A stretch of DNA of 64,000 bases. Source: Lomentospora prolificans. Taxonomy: Eukaryota; Ascomycota; Sordariomycetes; Microascales; Microascaceae. The translations under genes and the position numbers were made by a program. The notes below the pieces were generated by a model that saw only the letters and a list, made by a program, of their open reading frames with translations, searched no databases and was not told where the DNA came from. The DNA is taken from contig JARFXM010000009.1 in the NCBI GenBank assembly GCA_029532625.1, positions 5,445,501 through 5,509,500 of the forward strand. The letters run 5' to 3'. Positions within the stretch are counted from its first letter, which is position 1, and each line of letters opens with the position of its first letter. This document shows, piece by piece, positions 47,011-58,330 of the stretch.

Positions 47011-49362
47011 CTACATCCTCTCCACAGGCGACAATCCCAACAACCTCATACCGTTATTCAGCACCTGCCTAGCGGCTTCATACAGTGCCGCCCTGGCCTT
47101 GCCCACCTCCTTCTCGCTACTGACGACCTGGAGGTGCTCGTAGCTGGAGCTAAGCACGTGTGTCATCTTGAAGAGGTAAACTAGTACAGTTGTAGGCTCG
47201 AGTGTCTTCAGCGCGTTAGTTACGACGTCGGGGTACTGCGCGAGGAAGCGGATGAGATTGACTGCGTGAGTCTCGGTGAGAAGGTCGAGATTCGCATTGG
47301 CAACCTCCTCGGCGGTATAGCCGGCCTTGCGGGAGATGGAGCAGAGGCGAGCGTGGGCGTATTGGAGGTAGGGGCCGGTGTCACCCTCAAACGAGGTCAT
47401 GGCTTTCATGTTGAAGGTGTAGTTGTTGATCCTGTAGACGTTAGTGGCTAAGTCTTGGATGTTAGAACGAAAGATCTCAAGCTCACCTCTTGCCTGTCAT
47501 GTCCTGGACCATGACAGCGCTGATCCCGAGGATATCTGCGACAGCCTCAGGGTTCTCAACCTGGGCATACTTGGCCTCGTTTTTCCTCATCACTTCGTGC
47601 ATGTGCTCACCGACATCCCTGAGGATGTCGTCGAGGAACTTGACTGTACCCCTTCGGGTGCTCATGCCCAGCACAAGACCAAAATTGACGTGCTGCACCT
47701 TCTTAGCGATATCTTCATAGCCCATGAGTTCAATAATCTTGAACAGTTGCTTCAGGTGGAGATCCTGAGCGCTGGCAACAACATAAATCATGTGGTCAAA
47801 CTGGTACTCCTCGTGTCGATTTAGGAGCTCGCTGATATCTCGCGTGAGGTACAGCGCAGTGCCGTCTTTCTTCTTAATGACTGCTTTCTCGAGACTCTTA
47901 CCGGCCTTGCCTGGCACGTGCTTAGAGAAGTCAATGATCACAGCGCCGTCCGAGTCCTCGGAGATCTTCTTCTCGGCAAGGATCTTGGCAGACTTCTCCA
48001 TGCTTTCCTCAGATACCTGACTCTCGCCAGAATATTTGGTAAAATGAATGTTGAGGCGGGCGTAGGTATCCATGTAGCGGGCGATGCTCAGGTCTCGGAA
48101 CCTCTTCCACAATTTGAGAGCGGCCTCATCTCCGTCAACCATCGCCTTGAAGTATTCTCGGGCTCTTCCGTCGACACCCTCCTTCAGCAGTTTGTCTGCC
48201 TCTTGAATTTCTCCATTCGCCCTCAACTCATCTATCTTCTCCTTCTCCTCAGCCTGCTTCTTGCTAACTTCGACATAGACCTCGTAGAGGTGATTGATGG
48301 GGTCTGCCGTGAGCGCTTCCTCGCTTCCGTTCTCTTGGAAGCCTACAGCCAAAAGTCCGTACTGCTTTCCCCAATCACCAAGATAGTTAATCCTGATAAC
48401 GTCCCAACCAGCACCCTCGTATAGGTTTGCTAGGAAACCACCGATAATTGTGCTCCGCAAGTGGCCGGCATGGAAAGGCTTCGCGATGTTGGGTGAAGAG
48501 AACTCGATGATGGCCTTCTTCACACCCTTGGAAGGGTCATTGGGGTCCTTGAGACCAAAGGCGGAGTTCGATCCGTATTTGGCGCCGCGCTTTTGAATCA
48601 TGGGGATGAGGAGCTTTGTGAGGGGACCGGGCTTGAACCAGAACTGGATGAAGTGACCCGCAGCGACGGGTTTGTTGACAAGTGGAGATTCAGGGAACTA
48701 GATCGCCAGAGTTAGGAACCCATTCGAGAAGCCAGACTCCTTCAGTCCAAAAATTCGGCGGGGGATATGCGCAGGCTCACTTTAGCAACCCATTCCTCTG
48801 CCAGCTCATTGGGCTTCTTTCCCTTAACCCTGAGCGCCGGCGCAGCAAGAATCAAGTCGCCCTTGTCGCTCGACTGCGTCCATTGCAGTGCGGGGTAGAT
48901 GATGGCCTTGTCCACGCCCGTCACGTCGTGGAGGATCGTGGTAAGATGCGAACGATAAATGTCTACAGGATTAACCGAAGGGTAGCAGTTGGGGTAAGTG
49001 TCGAGCTTAGCAACGGGGAGTGAATCGAGGATTTCCGCCGCGGCGGCACTGTCGGAAGGAGGGGCCGCAGGGCGGAGAGGAAGTTCGGTCGTGGCCATGG
49101 TACGGTGGTGGGCACAGGGCCGCGATGAGGGGACCGCGAGAATGTGGTAGTGATGGAGGGGTAAAATTTGTCGACGTGAGGTCGGGCGAAGACGCGGCGC
49201 CAGCCAGCAAGACGAGGAGAATGGTCGGGTCGAAGGGCGGGGAGAGTAGCGGGTTTGTTGGGGAAAAGAGCAACGGCACGAAGGGGATGGGTTGGGCTGG
49301 GAGACCGAAGGGAACAAGATTCGCCTAGAAACCACCCGCCAAGTTTGAGGTGTGTGAATCAT
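47011..49362 (-). CDS. Arginyl-tRNA synthetase, probably cytosolic and mitochondrial
   Basis: This class I synthetase charges tRNA-Arg. Exons are 49362-48781, 48697-47487 and 47431-47011; the introns (83 and 55 bp) have GTGAGC donors. From the ATG at 49098 the protein is 649 aa and begins MATTELPL, as expected for a cytosolic enzyme. It has an N-terminal add-on domain, the HIGH-type motif FHAGHLRST, GDWGKQYG, ALYLTRDI, and MSTRRGTVKFLDD in place of KMSKS (usual for eukaryotic ArgRS). The C-terminal anticodon-binding helices include SFEGDTGPYLQYAHARL. An upstream in-frame ATG at 49362 adds 88 residues with about 13 Arg, many Ser/Pro and no Asp or Glu, a convincing mitochondrial leader. One gene probably makes both forms by alternative start. 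It is convergent with the MFS gene. Confidence 0.95.
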
Positions 49363-50258
49363 ACTTGGGAGAGAATTGCCCCGTTCGAGGGCAGGAAACA
49401 AAGCGTCCAGTTGCTAGGCGGGGCAACCGCGGGGCACTTTCAGATGGCCGTACTGGTTACTTGTTGGTGTACATGTATAGTGGGTGAGTAAGGCATGTCG
49501 CCTGTACAAGTCACTCGTGCATCTGCATACAAGTGGCCTCAAGGGTTTACATTTATTACTTACTTGGGCGCACTTGCCTTGCCGGGCCTTTGAGGAAAGA
49601 TGCAGTCAGCGGTTTGGACTTCGCACGCAAACAAGTGGAAAAAAAAAAAATTCTTGCGTCGGTAAATAGTCGGAAGTAAAGGCCGTTGTGTCGGTTGTGC
49701 TAGCCCAATAAAGTGTTTAGCACTGTGTCGTCTACCTTAAGAGCCAGCTTCACACAACTCCCGGTCTCCCTTAAAACCGTCTCCTCCAAATGCATGCCGG
49801 CCCCGGAACGACGGTGGTTCATCACCACCATCTCGTCTACGGAAGCCATCCACCTATGCCTGCGCACCACGCACCGTAACGAAGATTATTGGTGGTAGGA
49901 AGTGAGATTCTGCTTGTCAAGCCTCCCCCCACTGATGGTAGGTGAGCTGAGACATGAGAGCTGAACAGCTCAGAAGAAAGAGTCCTGGTATGACATGGCC
50001 GGGACCCCGAGGGGATTCCTTCGGTGCCAACCAGGTGCAGATGACGTGTTACAAATGGTGGTACACTAATATGATAGTTGCCGATTTGACCCGACAAGGC
50101 GACATCCATGCCACCGACTGGCCCCCTTGACTAATATGGTCCTGCTCGGCTGCGAGCTTAGGTGGACGATCATCTCCTCGATTTAGTGAAAGAGTTGATG
50201 AAGTAGAGTACAGTAGTATTGGAAACTATCAACGTGCTAAACTTTGACAAGGCCTACT
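49363..50258. other. Region between ArgRS start and NLR stop
   Basis: About 900 bp: promoter of the ArgRS gene and 3' flank of the NLR, both on the minus strand. No gene recognised and no clear TGACTCA site was found near the ArgRS start. Confidence 0.5.
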
Positions 50259-53200
50259 TCATGTGACAGAAACTGGCTGTTGGGGACCTAATACCAACTT
50301 CGCCTCAAGGTGCTTTGGAGAAACAGCTGTTTTGTTAACAATGCTGTCGTCTTCCTTAGTTGGCGCAGCAACTTGAGGCTTTGTTTTGATCCATGGACTA
50401 TCCGCCTTCGACAACACATTCACAACAGCTATGCGGTTCTTTCTACGAGCCCAATCAAGCGCTGTCAAACCTTCCTTCATATCTTTGGTCTCTACACTTC
50501 CGCCCCTCTTGATCAAAAACTTCACCTTTCGAGCATCACCAAGCTCAGCCGCTCGGCTGAGGGGTGTCCGACCTTCCCAATCCGCCGCGTCTATATCTGC
50601 GCCCTTCTCTAGGAGTAAGTGCAGCATGCCGTTAGTACCCTTTCCCCGGCCATTTTCTTCAATCGCCCAATGCAGCGGCGTCCTCTGAGCCTTGTCTCTG
50701 GCGTCAAGCACTGCTCCCCATTCGAGCAGTAACTTTACCATTTTTTCATCACCGGCTCCAGCGGCCCAACTTAGTGGTGTGCGGCCGTAGACCTCATCCC
50801 TGCCTTCAACTTCTGCGCCTCTGTTGAGTAGAACGCGAACGACCGATATACACGCCCCTCGTGAAGCATATATAAGTGCCGTGCATCTGTTTTTATCCGT
50901 AATGTCCATGTTAGCGCCTCGCTCTAAAAGGATAGTTGCTTCTACATCATGACCATTCAAGGTGGCCAAGATGAGTGGACTGCGAGAGTGTTGTGAATCT
51001 ACCGCATCTATATTTGCTCCGTTTGATAAAAGAAGCTTGATCATGAGCTCATGTCCATTTGAAGCAGCTTTGCAGAGCGGCGTCTGGCCATCGTCACTCC
51101 TAGCCTCTATATTAGCCCCCGCCTGGAGAAGTAGCTCTGCACTGGCTCGGCTGTCATGCTCCGCGGCGAGAACTAGTGGTACGGCGTGATCGCCAGCTGA
51201 ACCGTCGTAGCAAGCTCCCTTATCCAGGAGCAACTTTACAATGGCGGCATGATCTCTCTCGACTGCCACAGTAAGCGGCGTTCGATTAAGGACGTCTTGG
51301 GTGTTGAAATCGGCGCCGTTGTCTAGAAGCAACTTGGCTACCGCTGCCTTGTTGTGATGTACAGCTTCCGCGAGTGGTGTCCGGCCGAGGGAATTGCGGG
51401 TTTCTATTTTGGCGCCTTTATTTAATAGAAGTTTAACGACACCTTCATCGCCCGCTTTAGAAGCCGCAGATAGTGGCGTCTGCCCGTGCTTATCATGGGC
51501 TTCGATGTCAGCACCTCTGTTAAGAAGCGAACTTACGATTGCTTCTTTGCCGTCTGCAGCTGCGCATATGAGGGGCGTCATATCCTTCGAATTCCTAGAT
51601 TCGAGGCTGACACCCCTCCGTAAAAGCAATGTAACAACTGCCTCATTTCCGTATCGAATTGCATGTTCGAGGGCTGTCTCGCCATCCTCATTGAATGAGT
51701 TCGGATCTGCGCCTTTGTCCAAGAGTAGCCGCACAATTGCCTCATCGCCGCAACGGCAAGCCCGGTGCAGTGGAAAAGATGCTTGAAAATCTGCTCCTCG
51801 ATCCAAGAGTAGCTTTACAACCCGCTCGTTACCCTCTTGGATAGCGTAGGGAAGAGTATTACCTCCAATATTTTCCCGATCGATCGCGGCGCCGTGATCT
51901 AAAAGCACCTGTACCGTTGCCTCGTGGCCCAATTGGGCGGCCCAGCAAAGTGGAGTATAGAAGCCTACGTCCATCAGGTCAACCTCGACTTCATGGTCAA
52001 GGAGGAGAAGTTTTACCACTTCCAAGAGCCCAAAGTAGGAAGCGTGATGAAGGTTGGAGAAGTCTCGACGTCTTCCACTTCTGACGATATTGTACATGCG
52101 TTCGCCGCTGAACAGCACCTCCACTGAGGCCTCAGCTTTCGGCCTTTGGTACAGGAACTTGACGATATCAGCGGCCAATTCCGGTGCATGTCGCGCATGA
52201 TGACCCCAGTTCTTGGCTGCATAGTCGTACAACGGGTATTCTAGCAAACGTTGCGTAAGTTGGGCGTCCGCACGGCAATACCCAGTCTCGAAAGAGTCGA
52301 ATGACAGATACGTAATGCAAGTTTTCGAAATGACTTCCTCCACGCTTGGGAACCATTGGTCCCGATTCTGTTCGAAATACTCTTGCGTCGTAAAGTGAAC
52401 CAATCGAATAATGTCACTTTCTTCGTCAATCGTTACCAATCCAGCGCAGATAGCGACGATGTCATCAATATGGACGAGATCTTCTTCCAGTAGTTCTGTA
52501 TCGCCTTCTTCAACAGTAAGGGCGTGTCGAAGTTCGGTGGTGCTCAACGGTCTCTTGGCGCATGTGATCCACGCCAACGCCTGCTTGGCGACATCGCGAG
52601 TGTATTCCTGCTCTTCGATCCTCTCCATCGCGGCCTTATAGGCAAGTTGCAACACATGGATCCTTTCCTTCTCCCCCGATCCAGCAGCTTGTTTCTGGAA
52701 ACCGCGGATTTTAGCATGGATCTGCCTTGGCTTGACCGCGCGGCTGACCTCGTCAAGGTAGATGCGCGCCAAGAGAAACCTAGTTCAGTGTTAGTTGACA
52801 GTCTTGATGTGTGTTTCTCGCCAAAGTTTAGACGGGCCAACGTACATTCCGTCCGCCGCTTGGGATATCGTTGTTTTGATATCATCTTTCAGTTGCTGAA
52901 CCGCTGCCACGGTTGATATTTGGACCCGGTGGTCCAAATATCGTTCAATGTCGGCCGTGCTAGCCCGAATCTCAAACCAGTCCTCCTTTTTGAACCTCTC
53001 CGTGATATTTGGAATAAACCTCGAGGTTGCAAACAGATTAACCTTTGTTCGACCCTGCAAGTGGAGTAGCTTGTCTATAAACGTCTTCCGACAACCGTGA
53101 TTCTCTTGGCATTCATCAAGTGCATCGACTACAATGAAAACCTTGGTGTAGGAGGTTGCCACGATTGCCAGGGCATCCAAAAGTTCATCTACCGTTGGTC

Positions 53201-54184
53201 GAGTCCGCACCGACGTATGCCTTTTGTAAAGGTCTTGGACCACAGCCGGGACCGACGATAGCAATTCGCACAGTTGTTTCAGGAGGCTGGATACCAAGTT
53301 GTCCAGGCCCTGCTTCTCATGCATGCGAAAATGGAAATAGATGTACGCAACCCCGAGTTTAGGGTCCCTGTAGTACTGCTCTAGGAGTTTGCTGATGACT
53401 ACCGCCGACAGAACGGTCTTGCCGGCGCCAGGGATCCCAGGGCAGAAGAGGGTCTGGTTTTCCCCGCGGAGCCATGTTTGGTACTTGTTCGAGTCGAGAA
53501 GCCAGAGGCCAGTTCCTTCCTGTCGCTCTTTAATGTGATCGTTATGCTGGGGGGCGTAGTCCATGTCAGTGATCCAGTCGAGGATCTTGCGCCGTTCTTG
53601 GTTGTCTTTGTCTGCAACCAGACAATCCACGCCCCGTTTCGTCTCGAGAGTGGCTTGACTATATTCGAGGATTAGTACATCGTGATCTGTCCGACTCTAA
53701 GCGGTATTTATATAACATACTATGCAAGTTTCTGGACGAACGTATTCAGGAGCGTGACGGTGCTCGTAATTCGATCTCGGAGCTCGATGATGTCGCTCGG
53801 CTCTAGCTTAAGCCTTTTCCAGACTCTCTTTACTTTATCGCCAGGCGAGCCCTGGCCGGATTGTACTTCGGAGTATTTGTCCAGAGTTTTTGTGACATCT
53901 TTGAGCACGTCTTCACAGGCCGCACTGATATCTTTGAGCTCGGTAGTTTGCGTCGAGTTGGTTTCGAGCTCGTCCTCAATATCCTGGAGCACGCTGGTGA
54001 GGTTCTTGACCCTGGAAAGCAGAGCGTCAATATATTGCGGGCTCAGCGTGTCGTTTCATCGGGTGTGGGCGTACTCTTTCGCGATGCCTTCAAGCTGAGC
54101 TGGAGCGCCGACAAAGTCTTTTCTGACTTTCCGGGCGAGCTTCGCCACGGCCAGAAAGTCCCCAACCCCGAACCCAAACGACAT
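50259..54184 (-). CDS. NLR: N-terminal fungal STAND domain, NACHT, ankyrin repeats
   Basis: Four exons (54184-54075, 54011-53721, 53658-52846, 52779-50259) give 1,244 aa; introns are 63, 62 and 66 bp with GTACGC/GTATGT/GTACGT donors. Residues 1-~135 start MSFGFGVGDFLAVAKLA and form a helical N-terminal signalling domain seen on many ascomycete NLRs. The NACHT ATPase follows, with Walker A GIPGAGKT at 208-215 and Walker B IVVDALDE at 309-316, then a winged-helix region (ALAWITCAKRPLSTTELRHAL). From ~560 to ~1,210 come about 17 ankyrin repeats with TPL-AA-G cores, diverse in sequence rather than near-identical. Such STAND proteins sense non-self or partner proteins and drive cell death or defence. 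No stop or frameshift breaks it, and the Walker residues are intact, so it looks functional. Ligand and effector partner are unknown. Confidence 0.92.
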
Positions 54185-55289
54185 GCGGGCGACACGTATA
54201 AACCGAAAAGGAAAAAAAAGGAGGAAATAAAACAAGCCGTTTCCTGCTTTGCGGGTTGGCCACCAAGCCGCAGGGCAGAAGCAAACGAAGAAAATACAGG
54301 CACCGACATGATAACACCAGTTCAAAGAGGACATGAGAATATTTAAAACAGCTCTCCGCGCCGGAACTCCTCCTATAGGTTGCCTCACATATTCGCCCGG
54401 GGATGGATAAGCGCCTTGATCCCGGGCGGATATGCAGGTCTGTTGGTGTTGTTGGACGGGGCCCCGCAGCGTGCAACCGCCGAGATCTGGTTTCATCGCC
54501 AGTCAATTTTGTGGTTGCTACACGCTGCTGCTCGTTGGGCACTTCAATGAAACCATCATTGATGCCTTCCAGTCATCGCCAGTTTCGTACGACCTACACT
54601 TTTTACACCTTCTTTTCTTCCGATAGAAGAGGTGCTGTGGCTGTACAAAAACTACCAGGGTGCCTGGGGTGCCGACGGCTGCTTGGCCATAATAACCACG
54701 CGCGCCCGCCCGCCCGCTTACAGTTGGTCATTTGTGAGTTGCTGTCCAGGCTTTTTTGATCCGACCGCATCGCCGTGTTTGTAATGAATGCGTCAAAGGA
54801 GCCATTGTCTTTTGACGGTGAGGCTGTCACCCAGAGGGTTGCAGCGTTCAACCGCCGGTGCTCGCGAGGCCTGGCGAACTGGATCTCAGGCGGGCCAGGT
54901 GTCGTCTGATTGCCTTCACCTTCAGCCACCTTGTGGAACGTGAATATTGCCCTGGAAGCATCGGGGTGCGGGTTGTGCTGAGAGCATGCGTCCTGACCGT
55001 TCGATGCTGGCTGAGAGAATGCCATTCTCAGTGGCCGACAAATCTTGAAATGGTTCGATCAGAGATTAGAGGAAACTGTATTATAATCATCAAGCAATAC
55101 TTTCGGTAGTAAAGTTCGTACTCCATGCATGCGAGCGCGTCATGCGACAAAAAGGCAGATCCCAACCATAAATCCCACGAGTATCTCTCGTGACAGTATA
55201 TCTAACAAGAATAACAAATCTTCAAGCAATCCCTGGTATCAAGTTGTTCCCAAAAAGTTTTCATAATCTCATATCCGTACCATGCCTCA
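54185..55289. other. NLR upstream region and ferric reductase 3' flank
   Basis: 1.1 kb with no separate gene. The minus-strand frame continues open upstream of the NLR ATG, but the added residues are motif-free, whereas MSFGFGVGDF is the usual family start. I found no small neighbouring ORF resembling a HET-S- or SesB-type effector. Confidence 0.5.
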
Positions 55290-57279
55290 TCAAAAAGAAT
55301 ACTCCTCCACATGCAAATGGATGCCCTGCGCCCCCGTCCCCTTATGCACCGCCCTCTCATCCGACAACTTTGCAACACAATTCCTAACTCTCGCCACAAG
55401 CGGCCTGCCGCCACAAACCACAACGAGCGTCTCCCCCAGCGCAGCCTCGACGGGCCCGCGGATGAGAGCCGCCATGTCGAGACGGCAGTCGTACTCCCGA
55501 ACGACTTCCATCTCCCCCTTGGCGGCGGGATCCACTGAGCTCACGGCCTCGACGGCTACGGCTTTTTCGGTGTCGGAAACGTTAGTGGATGCGTCCTTGC
55601 GGGGTGTGATGGCATCGTCGGCCGCCTTTTCGCCGGCGGGGTTGACGGACGAGGAGGAGGAGGAGGAGGAGGAAGAAGCCTGGGCTTCAATGACGGAGGT
55701 CTTGCTGGGTAGGGCGGAGTCCTTACAGGGACCGGTGATGGCGACGTGGGCGTGGAGTTCTACGTCAGAGTGGCGGCCTCGGGCGAGGCATTCGCGGACC
55801 TGTCGCACGTAGAAGCCGGTTTCCTCGCTTTGGCGGGCTGTGAGGATGAATTCGGCCCTCCGAAGACACGTCTTGGTTTTGGACCGGACGATATCTTCGA
55901 GGATGGGAAGCGTGAATGAGGCGCCTGTTGAGGCGGAGATCAAGATAACGGTATCGTACACATCCCAACTCGGCGGGCTTCCGTATGGCCCGTACACAAA
56001 AGCCGTCGTGCGCATCAGCTCGCCCTTATCCTGCGCCTTGCGCGCCGCGCTGTGCAACCGCTTGGAGAACCCGCCGTGCTTCCGGATGACGAGCTCGACC
56101 GAGTTGCACACGCACTCGCCAGCAATCTTGTGCGCGCACGCAATGGTATAGGGATGCGCCTCGGTCGGGCCGACGGTCGGCATCCAAAGATACAGGTGCT
56201 GGCCGGGCCGCCACTTGAAGTGGGCATCCCGGACGGTGACGATGGTGGTGGACTCGCTTACGGTGCGCACAATGGCCTCATGGCCGACCCTCTTCCTCCC
56301 CATGCAGGGGGCGCCGCCGACCTTGAGCTTGAAGTTCCGGAAGGCGATGAGGGCCCATCGGGCGGCGCGATCGAAAGCGATGAAGCCGACGGCGAGCCAC
56401 ACGTTGTACATGGCGATGGGGGGCAGGTGCTTATACATGAGCCAGATGAAGATTACGGCGGAGAGGACGTGCTGAAGAACAAAGACCTCGTAACCGATGG
56501 ACCGGATGGGATAAAAGGACGTGACGAACATCCAGAGCAGCACGGCCCACCCGCCCAGACCGTACTTGACCATGGGCATGATCTTGAGCTCAAGCTCGAC
56601 GAAATCGGCGAGAACCCACTGGGTCCAAAAGTGGAAGCCGTGCACGGTGGCAGTGACGAACATGGTCCTGGAGACCCAGCGATGCAGCCAGTTGAGCCTC
56701 TCGTGGCTGATGCCGGTGATGAGGCCGATAGGGTTCGTCTTCATGGCGAGCATGTAGACGAGGGGGATCTGGGTGACGGTGATCCAGGCGTTGCGGAAGG
56801 CGATGCGCTCCCAGAAATAGGCGTCCCGGATGACGGCTTTGTCGGCCATCATGTAGATGACGACGGCCCAGTAGGCGAGGAGGATGATGATGCGGCCTAG
56901 GGGTGGCGGGCTTGCCCATGATAACCAGCGGATGGGGATGTGGAGCTGGGGGTAGGTGAGTTCCCTGCATATGGCTGTGACTGTGGCCCACGCTTGCGAG
57001 AAGGCGTTGGTCGGCCGGCTGGGGGAGAGAGTGTAGTCTCCCTTGCATCTCCTCCGCCTGGGATCGATCGGGGTTAGGATCAAAATGTCGCAAGAGTGGA
57101 AGTGGTATATCAACTCACCTGCTCACCACCTGAACATAGTCGATGAGGCGTATCACGGCGCAGAGCCCGACAACGCCGGCGATGATGTACCAGTAAGCCC
57201 TCGCCAGCGCCATGTTGGTCTTTTTGAACGCCCCCGTCCCCGTGGTCGAGGACCCGGATCCATGGTGGCTGTGATCCAT
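55290..57279 (-). CDS. Ferric/cupric reductase (FRE family)
   Basis: Exons 57279-57119 and 57057-55290 around a 61-bp intron (GTGAGT donor, CTAAC branch) give 642 aa. A short outer segment (MDHSHHGSGS) leads to helix 1 (YWYIIAGVVGLCAVI), then a ferric-reductase transmembrane core with the bis-heme ligand pairs His178/His192 and His249/His263, each 14 residues apart. Next come a FAD domain with RPGQHLYLW and HPYTIA and an NAD(P)H domain with YGPYGSP and SASTGASFTLPI. The enzyme passes electrons from cytosolic NADPH across the plasma membrane to reduce Fe(III) or Cu(II) for uptake. A low-complexity insert with a run of ten Ser and acidic stretches splits the NADPH domain. It diverges from the X325 copper protein gene. 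Confidence 0.93.
55651..55677 (-). repeat. GGA/TCC trinucleotide repeat encoding polyserine
   Basis: Tandem GAG/GGA units on the + strand read as consecutive TCC/TCT Ser codons in the ferric reductase. This is a likely length-variable site within a surface loop. Confidence 0.85.
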
Positions 57280-57469
57280 GCTTCCCACGCAGGCCTTTCG
57301 AGGCCTGCTTGTCGTTTCCTCACCGAGCAGGTAAAATTTCGAGTGGATTCCTTAACCACAGCTGATGCAGAAGCTGTCTCAAATCGGAGGATTTTCTTTC
57401 TTTTTCTTCTACCTGTTTAGTTTCTTTTTGGCTCCCGCGCACAGGAAATATACCCCAGATACAGACCCC

Positions 57470-57470
57470 A

Positions 57471-57496
<26 letters not shown>
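57470..57496 (+). repeat. Poly(A) run, 27 nt
   Basis: Twenty-seven consecutive A, about 190 bp upstream of the ferric reductase start codon; on the coding strand it is a T tract. Confidence 0.85.
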
Positions 57497-57501
<5 letters not shown>

Positions 57502-58312
57502 GAAACGGATAAAAAGAGGGATGAGGTGAGTACAATATTAATAAAACACCAAATACAGCTCGAGTCCGGGGTGCAGTCCTGTATCCCAAACGGCACCGGA
57601 TAGCCGAAAAAGGGCGCGTAGGCACTCTGGCACTCTGGGGAAGAGGCGGACGGTGTTGCGGGCCAGGAAATGAAATTTAGACTGGGGCGAGAAACAAGCG
57701 AATATTGGACAGAATTGCAAATGACGCGGTTGGTTGGAGATCAACGTCGGGAGTGACTCTTTTGTCCACAGGTAGTTTAGGTTTCTAATAGCCGTAAAAC
57801 GAGATGCATGACAGAGTGAGATGATTGAAAGGAAGGAAAAAGAGGAGGGCCAGAATCGGATATCGGAAGGCAAAGTGGTTGTGGGTTCCAAGAGGTTCTC
57901 GAAGGGAAGAAAAAACAGGAAAGAGGTGATGATGAAGACGGAAATGCTGGAACTGGCAGACGAGCTGGTGTGTGGTGTGGCAGGTAATAAGAGAGGTCTT
58001 CTTACATCCGGACAGCCGTCGGTTGGTTGAGTTGGGCGATGGGCGAGAAGTTGGAGAAGTAGGTTTGGTTGATACGAGTCAAGAACGTAGACGACGGACC
58101 AAGGCGCGAGGTAATACGCAGATTAGAAATTCTTAGTTGCCGCCAGCTTTCCGAAGAGCCAGCTGGGCAGTCCCGAATTCGTCGATACCCGCTCAAAAAG
58201 GCCTCAAAATGATCCAAAAAGCCAGCGTGGGATTCGGGGATGGATCTCCAAGGTTTTGCTCGAGAAACCAACATGCCAGAACAGAAAAGCCCTCGAGACT
58301 AACAGATGGACA

Positions 58313-58330
58313 GACACACACACACACACA
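58313..58330 (+). repeat. CA microsatellite
   Basis: Nine CA dinucleotides in the shared upstream region. Confidence 0.9.

Noticed and set aside
58313..58330. Spaced repeats considered as CRISPR or minisatellite
   Set aside because: Only simple dinucleotide repeats; there are no repeat-spacer arrays anywhere in the window, as expected for a eukaryote.
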